Shown: positions 35,524 to 44,864 of the stretch, piece by piece
How positions within the stretch are numbered: position 1 is the stretch's first letter
Layout of the letters: every line of letters starts with the position of its first letter
From: Massilia sp. YIM B02769
Lineage (GTDB): Bacteria > Pseudomonadota > Gammaproteobacteria > Burkholderiales > Burkholderiaceae_D
Direction of reading: 5' to 3'
NCBI RefSeq assembly: GCF_030411995.1
Contig: NZ_JASNRC010000005.1
Span: 1 to 64,000 of the forward strand
Length of the DNA: 64,000 bases
Notes under the pieces: generated by a model
The model's database searches: none
Told to the model about the DNA's origin: nothing
The model's input: the letters and a program-made list of their open reading frames with translations, nothing else
Program-made: the position numbers and the translations under genes

Positions 35524-36429
35524 CTACTCCGCAAAGGCCTGGGCGACCAGGCTGCGCAGCCAGGCATTGCCCGGGTCCTGGTGGTAGCGGCGGTGCCAGA
35601 ACATGTTGGTCTGCAGCGTCGGCAGCGTCAAAGGCGGCGTGATCCAGGCCAGGCCGAAGGGCGGTCCGGCGCGCTCGGCCAGCTTTTGCGGCACCGTCAC
35701 CACCAGGTCGTGGCCGGCGACGATATACGGCACCGCCGTGAAATGGGGCACGCGGAAGCGGGTCGACGCGCCGATGCCGGCCTTTTCCAGCAAGCCGTTC
35801 ACCCGGTCGTAGGGGCTTTCGGCGGAGTCGACGAACAGATGTTCGGCGGCGGCAAAGCGCGGCAGGTCGACCTTGCCATCGAGCAGAGGGTGGCCGCGCC
35901 GCATCATCGAGACATAGGGCTGGCGAAACAGCAGGCGCTGGTAGAGCGCCTCGGAAATGTCCCCGAACGGCCCGATGGCCAGGTCGACGCGCCCGCTTTC
36001 CATCTCTTCCTTCAGCGCGATGCTGCCGGCGCGCACGGTGCTCAGCTGCAGCTGCGGGGCGGCTACCCGGCAGCGTTCGATCAGCGCCGGCATGAAGTGC
36101 AGTTCGCCCACATCGGTCATGGCCAGGGTGAAGCGGCGGCCGCTGGTGGCCGGATCGAAGCCGCTGCGCCGGTTCAGGGCCAGCGCCACCTGGGCCAGGG
36201 CGCTGCCGATCGGTTCGGCCAGCCCTTCGGCAAACGGCGTCGGCTGCATTCCCTGCCCGGTGCGCACGAACAGCTCGTCGCCGAACAGGCGGCGCAGGCG
36301 CGCCAGGGCATTGCTGACCGCCGACTGGGTCAGTCCGAGGCGCTTGGCCGCGCCGGAAATCTGGCGCTCACGGTAGACTTCCTGAAACACGGCCAACAGG
36401 TTCAAATCGATGCTGTGGGGCTCGATCAT
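35524..36429 (-). CDS. LysR-family transcriptional regulator of the homogentisate genes
   Basis: This 301-residue protein has an N-terminal winged helix (LNLLAVFQEVYRERQISGAA, TQSAVSNALARLRRLFGDEL) and a type 2 periplasmic-binding-like effector domain (about 95-301). It lies between hpd and hmgA and is divergent from hmgA, so it probably regulates tyrosine catabolism, perhaps with an aromatic acid as effector; that is inference. A perfect inverted repeat at 36450-36470 is its likely binding site. Confidence 0.88.
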   Translation of the reverse strand: MIEPHSIDLNLLAVFQEVYRERQISGAAKRLGLTQSAVSNALARLRRLFGDELFVRTGQGMQPTPFAEGLAEPIGSALAQVALALNRRSGFDPATSGRRFTLAMTDVGELHFMPALIERCRVAAPQLQLSTVRAGSIALKEEMESGRVDLAIGPFGDISEALYQRLLFRQPYVSMMRRGHPLLDGKVDLPRFAAAEHLFVDSAESPYDRVNGLLEKAGIGASTRFRVPHFTAVPYIVAGHDLVVTVPQKLAERAGPPFGLAWITPPLTLPTLQTNMFWHRRYHQDPGNAWLRSLVAQAFAE

Positions 36430-36449
36430 GGATACTCCACTATTGATGA

Positions 36450-36470
36450 GATGAATAGTCTACATTCATC
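36450..36470. promoter_or_regulatory. LysR-type operator between lysR and hmgA
   Basis: GATGAAT (36450-36456) and ATTCATC (36464-36470) are perfect inverted arms separated by 7 bases, giving the T-N11-A pattern of LysR sites. A further ATTCAT half site follows at about 36472-36477. It sits 20 bp from the lysR start and 80 bp before hmgA. Confidence 0.65.
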
Positions 36471-36549
36471 TATTCATGTCGTAAAATACCAACGGCTGGC
36501 TTAGAGTGCGTACTAATCTAGAATCGACGCATTTTGCGAGGAGACGCGC

Positions 36550-37872
36550 ATGAGTCAGCACATGAGCCAGCACATCGGCACCGACACGGGCTACCAGTCC
36601 GGTTTCGGCAACGAATTCGCCACCGAGGCCCTGCCCGGCGCCCTGCCGCGCCACCGTAATTCGCCGCAACAGGTAGCCTACGGCCTGTACGCCGAGCAGA
36701 TTTCCGGCACCGCGTTTACCGCGCCGCGCGGCCACAACCGCCGCTCCTGGCTGTACCGTATCCGTCCGGCCGCCATGCACGGCCCGTTCGAGGAAATGGG
36801 CAATGGCCGCATCGTGGCGGGATTCACCGGCGTCGCGCCACCGCCGAACCAGCTGCGCTGGAGCCCGCTGCCGATGCCGGATGCGCCCACCGACTTCGTC
36901 GACGGCCTGGTCACGATGGCCGGCAACGGCTCGCCGGAGAGCATGAACGGCTGCGCGATCTACCTGTACGCCGCGAATCGCTCGATGACGGAGCGCTTCT
37001 TCTACAGCGCCGACGGCGAATTCCTGATCGTGCCCCAGCAGGGCCGCCTGGAGCTGGCCACCGAACTCGGCACCATCGACCTGGAGCCGCAGGAAATCGC
37101 CGTGATCCCGCGCGGCATTCGCTTCCAGGTGCGCCTGCTCGACGGCGAAGCGCGCGGCTATGTGTGCGAAAACTTCGGCGCCTTGCTGCGCCTGCCCGAC
37201 CTGGGGCCGATCGGCTCGAACGGCCTGGCCAATCCGCGCGATTTCCTCACGCCCGTGGCCCGCTATGAAGACCGCGAAGGCGACTTCGAACTGGTAGCCA
37301 AGTTCTGCGGCAATTTGTGGCGCGCGCAGCTCAAGCATTCGCCGCTGGACGTGGTGGCCTGGCACGGCAACTACGCGCCCTATAAATATGACCTGCGCCA
37401 CTTCAACACCATCGGCTCGATCAGCTACGACCACCCGGACCCGTCGATCTTCCTGGTGCTGCAGTCGCCCTCGGACACGCCGGGCGTCGATACCCTCGAC
37501 TTCGTGATCTTCCCGCCGCGCTGGCTGGCCGGCGAAGACACCTTCCGTCCGCCCTGGTTCCACCGCAACGTGGCCAGCGAATTCATGGGCCTGGTGCACG
37601 GCGCCTACGACGCCAAGGCCGAGGGTTTCGTGCCGGGCGGCGCCAGCCTGCACAACTGCATGAGTGGGCACGGGCCGGACGCCGCCACCTTCGAGAAGGC
37701 GAGCAGCGCCGATACCAGCCAGCCGGCCAAGGTCGCGAACACCATGGCCTTCATGTTCGAGACGCGCAATGTCCTGTGCCCGACCGCCCAGGCCCTGGCC
37801 TCGCCCCAGCTGCAGGGCAGCTACCACGAATGCTGGGCCGGTATCCGCAAGCACTTCCGCGCCACGCCATGA
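36550..37872 (+). CDS. hmgA: Homogentisate 1,2-dioxygenase
   Basis: HmgA opens the homogentisate ring to maleylacetoacetate with Fe(II). The 440-residue protein starts with the conserved [19 protein letters not shown], and the iron ligands are visible in [15 protein letters not shown] (His, Glu) and [13 protein letters not shown] (His). Length is normal. ATG 36550 has GCGAGGAGA before it. It is divergent from its probable LysR regulator and followed 11 bp later by a YjbQ gene. Maleylacetoacetate isomerase and fumarylacetoacetase are not in the window. Confidence 0.97.
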   Translation: MSQHMSQHIGTDTGYQSGFGNEFATEALPGALPRHRNSPQQVAYGLYAEQISGTAFTAPRGHNRRSWLYRIRPAAMHGPFEEMGNGRIVAGFTGVAPPPNQLRWSPLPMPDAPTDFVDGLVTMAGNGSPESMNGCAIYLYAANRSMTERFFYSADGEFLIVPQQGRLELATELGTIDLEPQEIAVIPRGIRFQVRLLDGEARGYVCENFGALLRLPDLGPIGSNGLANPRDFLTPVARYEDREGDFELVAKFCGNLWRAQLKHSPLDVVAWHGNYAPYKYDLRHFNTIGSISYDHPDPSIFLVLQSPSDTPGVDTLDFVIFPPRWLAGEDTFRPPWFHRNVASEFMGLVHGAYDAKAEGFVPGGASLHNCMSGHGPDAATFEKASSADTSQPAKVANTMAFMFETRNVLCPTAQALASPQLQGSYHECWAGIRKHFRATP

Positions 37873-37883
37873 GGACGTAACAC

Positions 37884-38297
<414 letters not shown>

Positions 38298-38313
38298 GGG
38301 CGCTGGCGGCCTG

Positions 38314-39045
38314 CTACTGCGCAGGCGTGCGCCCCGTGAATTCCAGATAGCCCTCGAAGCGTGCCGACGGCGCGACCCGGAACGGCCAGCGCGGGTCTTC
38401 CTGCGCCGCCTCCAGCGCGACCGGCCCATCGCACCAGTCGCCGATGACCCGCGTCCCCTCAACGCTGGGCACGACCGCGCTCAGCTCGACATAATTGAAC
38501 CAGAAGGGTTCGCGCAGGCTGGCGAGAAAGGTGTGCAGCCCGGTTTCCTGGCGTTCCTTTTCAAGCAGCCTGTTGTAGAGACCCTGCGGATTCAGGCGGT
38601 TGATCCTCTGGTCGGCAAACTGCGCGCCTTCCGGGATGAACACGTGCGGCACGATGAGAAGGACCGCCGGTTTCACCGACACGAGGAAGAAGCGGTTGTT
38701 CGCGAAATACACGGGATTGCCAGGCTTGCTGCTGGGCAGGCGCGCCGCATCCAGGCCGTCGAACTTCGTCATCAGCCGCATGGCGACGGCGTTCATGTCG
38801 TCGAGCGAATAAGTGTTGAACATGCCGGCCTTGAAGCGGATATCGCGCCTGCGCCTGGCCGGACTGAAGTCGATCAGGTGGTAGCGGAATTGCGCCTGCA
38901 AGGGCAGGCCCTCGTGCAGCGGGGTGGAGGTCGTCTCGGTGACGGGTTCCCAAGCAGCCACCGCCTGGCGTAGCGGCAAGAGCATGAAGAAGACGAGTGT
39001 GCAAGTCAGTGTACGGATAGAGACAGGGTTGATTGTCATGTGCAT
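38314..39045 (-). CDS. Secreted protein of unknown function
   Basis: This 243-residue protein starts with a signal peptide (IRTLTCTLVFFMLLPLRQAVA, cleavage near residue 30), followed by a soluble domain with no motif I recognise; FKAGMFNTYSLDDMNAVAMR and GDWCDGPVALEAAQEDPRWP are the most distinctive segments. I start at ATG 39045; ATG 39039 is two codons on, and the frame remains open upstream without a ribosome site. It is divergent from the CNNM-type gene. Confidence 0.6.
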   Translation of the reverse strand: MHMTINPVSIRTLTCTLVFFMLLPLRQAVAAWEPVTETTSTPLHEGLPLQAQFRYHLIDFSPARRRRDIRFKAGMFNTYSLDDMNAVAMRLMTKFDGLDAARLPSSKPGNPVYFANNRFFLVSVKPAVLLIVPHVFIPEGAQFADQRINRLNPQGLYNRLLEKERQETGLHTFLASLREPFWFNYVELSAVVPSVEGTRVIGDWCDGPVALEAAQEDPRWPFRVAPSARFEGYLEFTGRTPAQ

Positions 39046-39269
39046 AAACGCGGGACTCGGAGAGTAGCGCCGAGCCCGCCCTGTGCCGGCTGCGGCGTGA
39101 AGCATCTTATCGTGGGCGGTGTTGATCATCAATAAACAACAGCCTGGCGTGATCCCTCGTGGCGCGCGCAGGCTGGCCGGCCGACGCCGCGCCAGCGGTG
39201 TGCGGCGGGCCCTGCCGCCCGTGCGATGATGACAACAACTCCACCGCACCCATCGAGCAAGCACGCCAC

Positions 39270-40616
39270 ATGACCGACATCCTCATCATCCTGTTCCTGA
39301 TCCTGCTGAATGGGGTCTTCGCGATGTCCGAACTGGCCCTGGTCTCGGCCAAGCGCACGCGCCTGGAAAGACAGGCCGCCGAGGGCAGCCGCGGCGCGCG
39401 CACGGCATTGAAGCTGGCCGATAACCCCAGCCACTTCTTGTCCACCGTCCAGGTCGGGATCACCGTGATCGGCATCTTCAACGGGGCCTTCGGCGAGGCC
39501 TCGCTGGTGGCGCGCCTGAAGCCCTGGCTGGAATCGATGCCGGCGCTGGCGCCCTATTCCTACCAGCTTTCGCTCGGCATCGTGGTGGCCTGCATTACCT
39601 TCGCCTCGATCATCCTGGGCGAACTGGTACCGAAGCGCATCGCCATGCAGTACCCGGAAGCGATGGCCACCCTGATCGCCCCGCCGCTGCGCCTGCTCTC
39701 CACGCTGATGTCGCCTTTCGTGAAGATCCTGGCCCTGAGCACCGAGGCGATCGCGCGCCTGCTCGGCATCGGCAGCCACAAGGCCGAGGCGCCAACCGAA
39801 GAAGACATTACCGGCATGATCAAGGAAAGCACCGACGCCGGGGTGTTCGAGAAGACCGAGTACGACATCGTCTCGCGCGCGCTGCGCCTGGACGACCGCC
39901 ACCTGAAGGCGCTGATGACGCCGCGCGTCGACGTCGCCTTTGTCGACCTCGAGGGCGACCGGAATACGGTGCTGGCCCGGATCGCCGACAACAACTACAG
40001 CCGTTTCCCGGTCTGCCGCGGCGACCGCACCCGGGTGGTCGGCTTCATCCACACGCGCGACCTGTTTGCCCAGGCGGTGCGCGCCGGTTCGCTCGATGCG
40101 GTCGACATCGACGCCGCGGTGCAGGACATCCTGTATGTGCCGGAAACCGTCAGCGCCATGGCCCTGTTAGAGCTGTTCAAGAAGCGCGGCGCCGAGCTGG
40201 CCCTGATCGTCGACGAGTACGGCGACATCCAGGGCATGGTCACCCTCACCGACGTGATGAGCGCGCTGGTGGGCGACGTCACCGTGATCGGCGAACACCA
40301 CGATGCCGACGCCGTGCAGCGCGAGGACGGCAGCTGGCTGGTCGACGGCGGCGTGGCGCTGGACCGTTTCCGCGACCTGTTCGGGCCGCACGTTCGCTTC
40401 CCGGGCGAGGAAGTGGCGGCCTACCACACCCTGGCCGGCTTCCTGCTCTACCAGCTGGGCTATATTCCGCGCGCGGCCGAGTGCGTGGAGTGGGAAGAAT
40501 TCAGGATCGAGGTGCTGGACATGGACGGCAACCGCATCGACCGCGTGCTGGTGACGCACACGCCGCGCCCGCCGGCGCCGAGCGAGGACGACGAGGAGGC
40601 CGCCGGCACGCCCTGA
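39270..40616 (+). CDS. CNNM/CorC-type membrane protein (hemolysin C-like family)
   Basis: This 448-residue inner-membrane protein has an N-terminal CNNM transmembrane domain (about 1-190, three or four helices, ILFLILLNGVFAMSELALVS), a CBS-domain pair (about 205-330, LMTPRVDVAFVDLEGDRNTV and DEYGDIQGMVTLTDVM) and a C-terminal CorC/HlyC transporter-associated domain (about 345-430). The family is linked to magnesium and cobalt homeostasis; the hemolysin label is historical. ATG 39270 is preferred over an upstream frame with no membrane start. Confidence 0.9.
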   Translation: MTDILIILFLILLNGVFAMSELALVSAKRTRLERQAAEGSRGARTALKLADNPSHFLSTVQVGITVIGIFNGAFGEASLVARLKPWLESMPALAPYSYQLSLGIVVACITFASIILGELVPKRIAMQYPEAMATLIAPPLRLLSTLMSPFVKILALSTEAIARLLGIGSHKAEAPTEEDITGMIKESTDAGVFEKTEYDIVSRALRLDDRHLKALMTPRVDVAFVDLEGDRNTVLARIADNNYSRFPVCRGDRTRVVGFIHTRDLFAQAVRAGSLDAVDIDAAVQDILYVPETVSAMALLELFKKRGAELALIVDEYGDIQGMVTLTDVMSALVGDVTVIGEHHDADAVQREDGSWLVDGGVALDRFRDLFGPHVRFPGEEVAAYHTLAGFLLYQLGYIPRAAECVEWEEFRIEVLDMDGNRIDRVLVTHTPRPPAPSEDDEEAAGTP

Positions 40617-40637
40617 GCACGGCCCGCCGCTGTCGCA

Positions 40638-41210
40638 TCAACCCGTCCGGGTCACGTGGGCATCGCGCAGCGAACGCCAGCCCAGCCTGGCGGCGATCAC
40701 GCGCCGGTAGCGGGTGTCGATATGGGCCGGGGTGCGGCGGATGTAGTCTTCGGCGGCGGCGCGCTGGTCGCCGCTGCGGCTGTCCAGCCAGGCGACCACC
40801 TCGTCGGCGCTCGGCACGCGTCCGCTCACGCCCTCGAACTTCGGCGGCAGCGCGGTCCAGACGGCGGCGGCGATCCCCTTTTCCTTCAGCCAGTCCTGGA
40901 TGCGTGCATCGACGCGGGCGCCGTCGACGGGCGGGATACTGCCGATGTAGTCCGGCCGGTCCTCTGCGATCTTTTCGCGCGCGCCCAGCATGGCGCGCGC
41001 CGCATCGAGATCGTCGGTGTCGAGATAGGCCCAGTAGGTCGGCATGGGGCGCGCGCCTTCGCACAGCACCAGGGCCAGTTCCGGGCTGTCGTCGCTCTGG
41101 CGCGTGTATTCCAGTGGCAGCTTCGGTCCGCCCGGGTGCCAGCCGGAGGCGAGTTTCAGGGGCTGCGGCTTCCACAGCAGCGAACCCCAGGCAATGCAGA
41201 CGATATTCAT
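40638..41210 (-). CDS. Conserved protein of unknown function, possibly cyclotransferase-like
   Basis: This 190-residue protein opens with IVCIAWGSLLWKPQPLKL, then GGPKLPLEYTRQSDDSPELALVL. The WGSLLW start followed by a Gly-rich, acidic-loop region is loosely like gamma-glutamylcyclotransferases, but I cannot confirm the catalytic Glu. The C-terminal part is helical and Arg-rich. ATG 41210 is chosen as the start of the conserved region; an upstream codon at 41240 is in frame. Confidence 0.55.
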   Translation of the reverse strand: MNIVCIAWGSLLWKPQPLKLASGWHPGGPKLPLEYTRQSDDSPELALVLCEGARPMPTYWAYLDTDDLDAARAMLGAREKIAEDRPDYIGSIPPVDGARVDARIQDWLKEKGIAAAVWTALPPKFEGVSGRVPSADEVVAWLDSRSGDQRAAAEDYIRRTPAHIDTRYRRVIAARLGWRSLRDAHVTRTG

Positions 41211-41385
41211 GACGGTATGTACTGAAAGTAGGAGAAACAAGACGACAGTCTAGCCCGCCATGGGAATAGGCGAAGCGCGGCTGGGTTGGCGCGGCCGCGG
41301 GCTTGCGCAGTTTGCGAGATAGCGAACGGAAGGCCGGCGGCCTTGCGCGCACACTGGCCGCATCAATCTGCACTGGAGTCTTGCC

Positions 41386-41832
41386 ATGACACGCCGTTTC
41401 ACGCTTGCCACCACCGTTCCCGCCTCGGCCGCCGAGGCCTGGTCGTGGTCCACCTCGATCAAGGGCATCAAGCAGGAAATGTGGCCGGTGCTGAAGATGA
41501 CCTTCCCCAAGGGCCTGACCCACATCGGCAAGGACACCACCCTCGACAAGCCGCTCGGCCGCTGCCAGTTCCTGCTGCTCGGCCTCTTCCCCATCGACAT
41601 GTCGAAGCTGACCTTCGTGGAAATCGAACCGGGAAGGCGCTTCGTCGAGCAGTCGCCGCTGCTGTCGATGCGCCTGTGGCGCCATGAACGCATCGTTACG
41701 CCCTCGGGCGATGGCGCCATCGTCACCGACAACGTGGAATTCACGCCGCGCTTCGCGCCGCCGGTCGTCGGCTGGTTCGTGAAGCGCTTCTTCGAGCACC
41801 GCCACGCCGTGCTCTCGCGTTCCCTGCGCTGA
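41386..41832 (+). CDS. SRPBCC-superfamily (polyketide cyclase-like) protein
   Basis: This 148-residue protein has the SRPBCC/START-like ligand-binding fold order: an N-terminal strand (RRFTLATTVPASAAEAW), central strands (TFVEIEPGRRFVEQSP) and a long C-terminal helix (VGWFVKRFFEHRHAVL). The ligand is unknown. CTGGAGTC lies upstream of ATG 41386. It stands alone between a convergent pair and the GH16 unit. Confidence 0.72.
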   Translation: MTRRFTLATTVPASAAEAWSWSTSIKGIKQEMWPVLKMTFPKGLTHIGKDTTLDKPLGRCQFLLLGLFPIDMSKLTFVEIEPGRRFVEQSPLLSMRLWRHERIVTPSGDGAIVTDNVEFTPRFAPPVVGWFVKRFFEHRHAVLSRSLR

Positions 41833-41907
41833 TTCGACCCGCCCTCCTCCCGCGCTTCGCTCCGCCCATGCCGGGCGGGTAAGCGCGCACGCCTGCAACG
41901 CGGCGGT

Positions 41908-41936
41908 TTGACGCTGCGCGCAAATCGGCCTATATT
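41908..41936 (+). promoter_or_regulatory. Sigma-70-type promoter of the GH16 gene
   Basis: TTGACG (41908-41913) and TATATT (41931-41936) are separated by exactly 17 bases. Transcription should begin near 41943, about 127 bases before the start codon. A 14-bp palindrome follows at once (41950-41963). Confidence 0.75.
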
Positions 41937-41949
41937 TTTCCTCAACGAT

Positions 41950-41963
41950 TGGAAAGGTTTCCA
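41950..41963. promoter_or_regulatory. LacI-type operator O1 just downstream of the GH16 promoter
   Basis: TGGAAAGGTTTCCA has perfect TGGAAA/TTTCCA arms around GG. At about +8 to +21 it lies where a repressor would block transcription. A twin occurs at 42103-42116. Confidence 0.65.
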
Positions 41964-42069
41964 GTCAACGTATCCCCAAGCTTCGATCAAGACCAACCCC
42001 CGAGTTGGCAAGCCGTGGTGTGGCCGTCCTGGCCGCTCCACTTTTCTTGGAGTAACACGAGGAGATAGC

Positions 42070-43848
42070 GTGCATAACGATAACCAACAACACCAGCGGA
42101 AATGGAAACCTTTCCAGGCAATCGCGGCGGGGCTGCTGCTGGCTTGCGGCGCCCAGGCATCGGCCAGCGTCACGAATCCGGCCATCGGCCAGCTGCTGTG
42201 GTCCGAGGAATTCAACGGCAACAGCGTGGACAGCGCCACCTGGACCGCGCAGGATGGCAATGGCTGTCAGATCAATCTCTGCGGCTACGGCAACGCCGAG
42301 TTGCAGTACTACAGCCCGAACAACGCCTCGATCTCCACCGTCCCCTTCGAATCCGGCACCCGGGCCCTGGCCATCCGCGCCCAGCGCCAGACCGTCGGCG
42401 GCAACAGTTTTACGTCGGCCCGGCTCGACACTAAGGGCAAGGTGCAGGTCCAGTACGGCATGATCGAGATCCGCATGAGCACGCCGCCGCTGGGCACGGG
42501 CTTGTGGCCGGCGGCCTGGATGCTCGGCGTCAGCCCGCAGACCTGGCCGCGCAACGGGGAGATCGACATCATGGAGATGGGCCACAAGGCATCCAGCCGC
42601 GCGGCGTCCGGCGCGCCCTCGCCCGACCGCTTCACCGCCTCGAACGTGATCACCTGGCAGCAGGCCGCCTGCGTGCCGGGCAACGAGAGCTGCGCCGCAT
42701 CGACCGCCTGGCAGACCAAGAACTGGGTGGTGCCCCCGACCTCGCTGGCCAACCGTTTTGTGCTGTACCGCATGTACTGGCTTGATAACGAAATGCGCTT
42801 CACGGTGGTCGACAACGGCGTCGAGCGCAACATGTACGACGCACCATTGCCGGTGAATTCGACCGCGCTGCAGGCGCCCTTCTACCTGCTGCTGAACATG
42901 GCGGTGGGCGGCAACTTCACCGACGCCGCGTCGCCGGCACAGGTGACGTCAAGCCTGCCGGCGACGATGTACGTCGACTATGTCCGCGTCTACCAGCTCG
43001 ACGGCAAGGGCAGCGTGAAACTCGGTAACCAGACGCTGCCGGAAGTCGGCAAGTTCGGCGTCTTCACCGACAACACGGCCGTGAACAGCAAGCTCGTTGC
43101 CGGCACCAGCTCCGACATCTTCCTGTGGAACGGCGCTTCCAGCGGCGCCGGCAACACCGCGCCCTACGAGGGCAGCAACGTGATTGCCTGGAACTACACG
43201 GCGCCGGGGCAATGGTTCGGCGGCGGCGTGCAGGCGCGCCAGGCGCGCGATTTGTCGAACTTCCGCAACGGCACGGTGAAATTCCGCATCAAGATCCCGG
43301 CCAACGTGTCGTTCAACATCGGCGTCGGCGATACCTACACCAACCAGAACTGGGTGAATTTCCCGGCGAACACCACGACGTACGGGCTGGTGAGGAATGG
43401 CGACTGGGCCCAGGGCAGCATCCCGGTCTCGACCCTGATCGGGCCGAGCGTGGCGCTGCAGTCGATGCTGGACGTGTTCATGATCTCGAGCGACGCCAAC
43501 CGCCTGCCGGCGTCGGCCTTCCAGTTCGCGATCGACGACATCGTCTGGGATGCCGGTTCGAGCGGTGGCAGCACCAACCCGCCGCCGAGCAGCGGCCCGA
43601 CCTCGGTCAGCCAGCTGTCGGCCACCACACTGCAGTTCACGACCACCACCGGCAGCTGGGCCGACGTCCACTACACGGTCAACAACGGCCTGCAGCAGAA
43701 CATCCGCATGCGGCTCGACGGCAGCACCAACACCTATGTGGCGGGCGGCCTGAAGATCGGCGACGTAGTGCGCTACAGCTTCACCTACTGGGACACGGCG
43801 CGCAATTTTGCCGTGGATAGTGCGCAGCAAAGCTATACGATGAAGTAA
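42070..43848 (+). CDS. Secreted glycoside hydrolase family 16 beta-glucanase with C-terminal glucan-binding modules
   Basis: GH16 enzymes cut beta-1,3- or beta-1,3/1,4-glucans and related polymers. The 592-residue protein starts at GTG 42070 after CGAGGAGATA, has a signal peptide (FQAIAAGLLLACGAQASA), a GH16 domain (about 35-305) with catalytic motif GEIDIMEMGH, a middle beta-sandwich (about 315-500, VFTDNTAVNSKL to QFAIDDIVWDAG), a Ser/Pro/Gly linker, and a CBM56-like beta-1,3-glucan-binding tail (about 515-592, WADVHYTVNNGLQQNIRMRL). It is probably exported to digest fungal or plant glucan. A longer frame upstream runs through the promoter and is rejected. Confidence 0.92.
   Translation: MHNDNQQHQRKWKPFQAIAAGLLLACGAQASASVTNPAIGQLLWSEEFNGNSVDSATWTAQDGNGCQINLCGYGNAELQYYSPNNASISTVPFESGTRALAIRAQRQTVGGNSFTSARLDTKGKVQVQYGMIEIRMSTPPLGTGLWPAAWMLGVSPQTWPRNGEIDIMEMGHKASSRAASGAPSPDRFTASNVITWQQAACVPGNESCAASTAWQTKNWVVPPTSLANRFVLYRMYWLDNEMRFTVVDNGVERNMYDAPLPVNSTALQAPFYLLLNMAVGGNFTDAASPAQVTSSLPATMYVDYVRVYQLDGKGSVKLGNQTLPEVGKFGVFTDNTAVNSKLVAGTSSDIFLWNGASSGAGNTAPYEGSNVIAWNYTAPGQWFGGGVQARQARDLSNFRNGTVKFRIKIPANVSFNIGVGDTYTNQNWVNFPANTTTYGLVRNGDWAQGSIPVSTLIGPSVALQSMLDVFMISSDANRLPASAFQFAIDDIVWDAGSSGGSTNPPPSSGPTSVSQLSATTLQFTTTTGSWADVHYTVNNGLQQNIRMRLDGSTNTYVAGGLKIGDVVRYSFTYWDTARNFAVDSAQQSYTMK
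42103..42116. promoter_or_regulatory. LacI-type operator O2 inside the GH16 coding start
   Basis: TGGAAACCTTTCCA has the same TGGAAA/TTTCCA arms as O1 and lies in codons 12-16 of the GH16 gene, 153 bp downstream of O1. A promoter-proximal site with a second one in the gene is the geometry used for repression by DNA looping. Confidence 0.55.
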
Positions 43849-43930
43849 GGCAGTAGAAAACGGGAAACCACCGGGCTGCCTGCAAGGGCCGGCCCGGCGC
43901 CTGGGGGACGCATTCCAGGCCCCTCTGCCA

Positions 43931-44044
43931 AGCTGTCTCGTTCGGCCTGTGCATCGTGTCCGGTTTTGTCTTTTTTTGGCTCGGCCGGCGGCGCGACAGA
44001 AACGAACGAAAAAAGACAAAACGCGCATGCATAACGAGACAGCT
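43931..44044. repeat. MITE-like inverted-repeat element
   Basis: AGCTGTCTCGTT (43931-43942) is perfectly inverted at 44033-44044, and an inner pair GTTTTGTCTTTTTT / AAAAAAGACAAAAC (about 43963-43976 and 44008-44021) lies inside it, with TGCAT pairing between them. The 114-bp element has no coding frame. The T-runs are inside the stem, so it is not an ordinary terminator. It may be a small non-autonomous mobile element between the convergent GH16 and lysE genes. Confidence 0.5.
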
Positions 44045-44132
44045 TTTCAGCGGGACCCCCGACGGGCTCCCCGCCCTGCCGTCGGCTGACCTCCCCGGTA
44101 ACCGTCCTCAGCGCCGGTCCTCAGCTGCGCCC

Positions 44133-44786
44133 TCAAGCGCGCAGCACCAGCCCCGCCAGCACCAGCATGGTCACGCCCGTCAACGCTTCGACCCCGCGCC
44201 ACACCGCCGGCCGCCCGAGCACGCCCGCGCAGCGCCGCGCCAGCAGTCCCAGCAGCGAAAACCACAACAGCGACGCCGCCATCGCCCCGGCCGTGAACGA
44301 ATGGCGGTGCTCCAGCGCCAGGCTGCTGCCGACCGCGCCGAGCAGCACGACGGTGTCTAGATACACGTGGGGATTCAGCAGCGACATCGCCAGCACGGCG
44401 GCCAGGGCCTTGTGGGCGCCGCCCTTCGCCGGCCCGCCTTGCGGGTCTTGCAGGTCTTGCGGGCCTTGCGGGCCGTGCGCCAATCCCGGTGCAGCGCCGC
44501 CGCGCCAGCTGCTTGCCAGGCAGCGCAGGCCGTACCACAGCAGGAAAGCCGCGCCGCCCCAGCGGCAGGCGGCCAGCAGGCCGGGCGAGGATGCGACCAG
44601 GGCGCCGAAGCCCGACGTTCCGAGCGCGATCAGGCTGATGTCGACGATCACGCAGGCCGCCACCGTCAGCACCACGTGACGCCCGCGGATGCCGGTGCGG
44701 ATCACGTGCGCGTTCTGGGCGCCGATCGGCATGATCAAGCTCGCGCCCAATCCCAGCCCCTGCATGAATACCTGTTGCGAAAACAT
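44133..44786 (-). CDS. LysE/ArgO-family amino acid exporter
   Basis: This 217-residue inner-membrane exporter of the LysE superfamily has about six helices, with LIMPIGAQNAHVIRTGIRG near the start and LSLLNPHVYLDTVVLLGAVG in the second half, both typical of LysE/ArgO (lysine/arginine export). The central cytoplasmic loop holds a Gly/Pro/Gln-rich insert (GPQGPQDLQDPQGGPAKGG) encoded by four 9-bp tandem units at 44438-44473. ATG 44786 is chosen from the family start. It is divergent from its probable regulator. Confidence 0.88.
   Translation of the reverse strand: MFSQQVFMQGLGLGASLIMPIGAQNAHVIRTGIRGRHVVLTVAACVIVDISLIALGTSGFGALVASSPGLLAACRWGGAAFLLWYGLRCLASSWRGGAAPGLAHGPQGPQDLQDPQGGPAKGGAHKALAAVLAMSLLNPHVYLDTVVLLGAVGSSLALEHRHSFTAGAMAASLLWFSLLGLLARRCAGVLGRPAVWRGVEALTGVTMLVLAGLVLRA
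44438..44473. repeat. Four 9-bp tandem units inside lysE
   Basis: The + strand reads CTTGCGGGT, CTTGCAGGT, CTTGCGGGC, CTTGCGGGC in direct succession. Because the unit is 9 bp, gain or loss of copies would lengthen or shorten the loop of the exporter by three residues without a frameshift. Confidence 0.75.
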
Positions 44787-44864
44787 TGCGCGCTCCCCGA
44801 TAAAGCCCACAGCATGCGGGCGCGCCGTCTTCTCATCAATTATATTCATGCTTTCTAAGGATGG

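Noticed and set aside
34438..36504. 688-codon plus-strand frame across hpd and lysR
   Set aside because: It covers two clear minus-strand genes and the intergenic gap and has no recognisable motif.
43931..44044. Rho-independent bidirectional terminator
   Set aside because: The T-runs form part of the stem and no GC-rich stem followed by free T residues exists on either strand.
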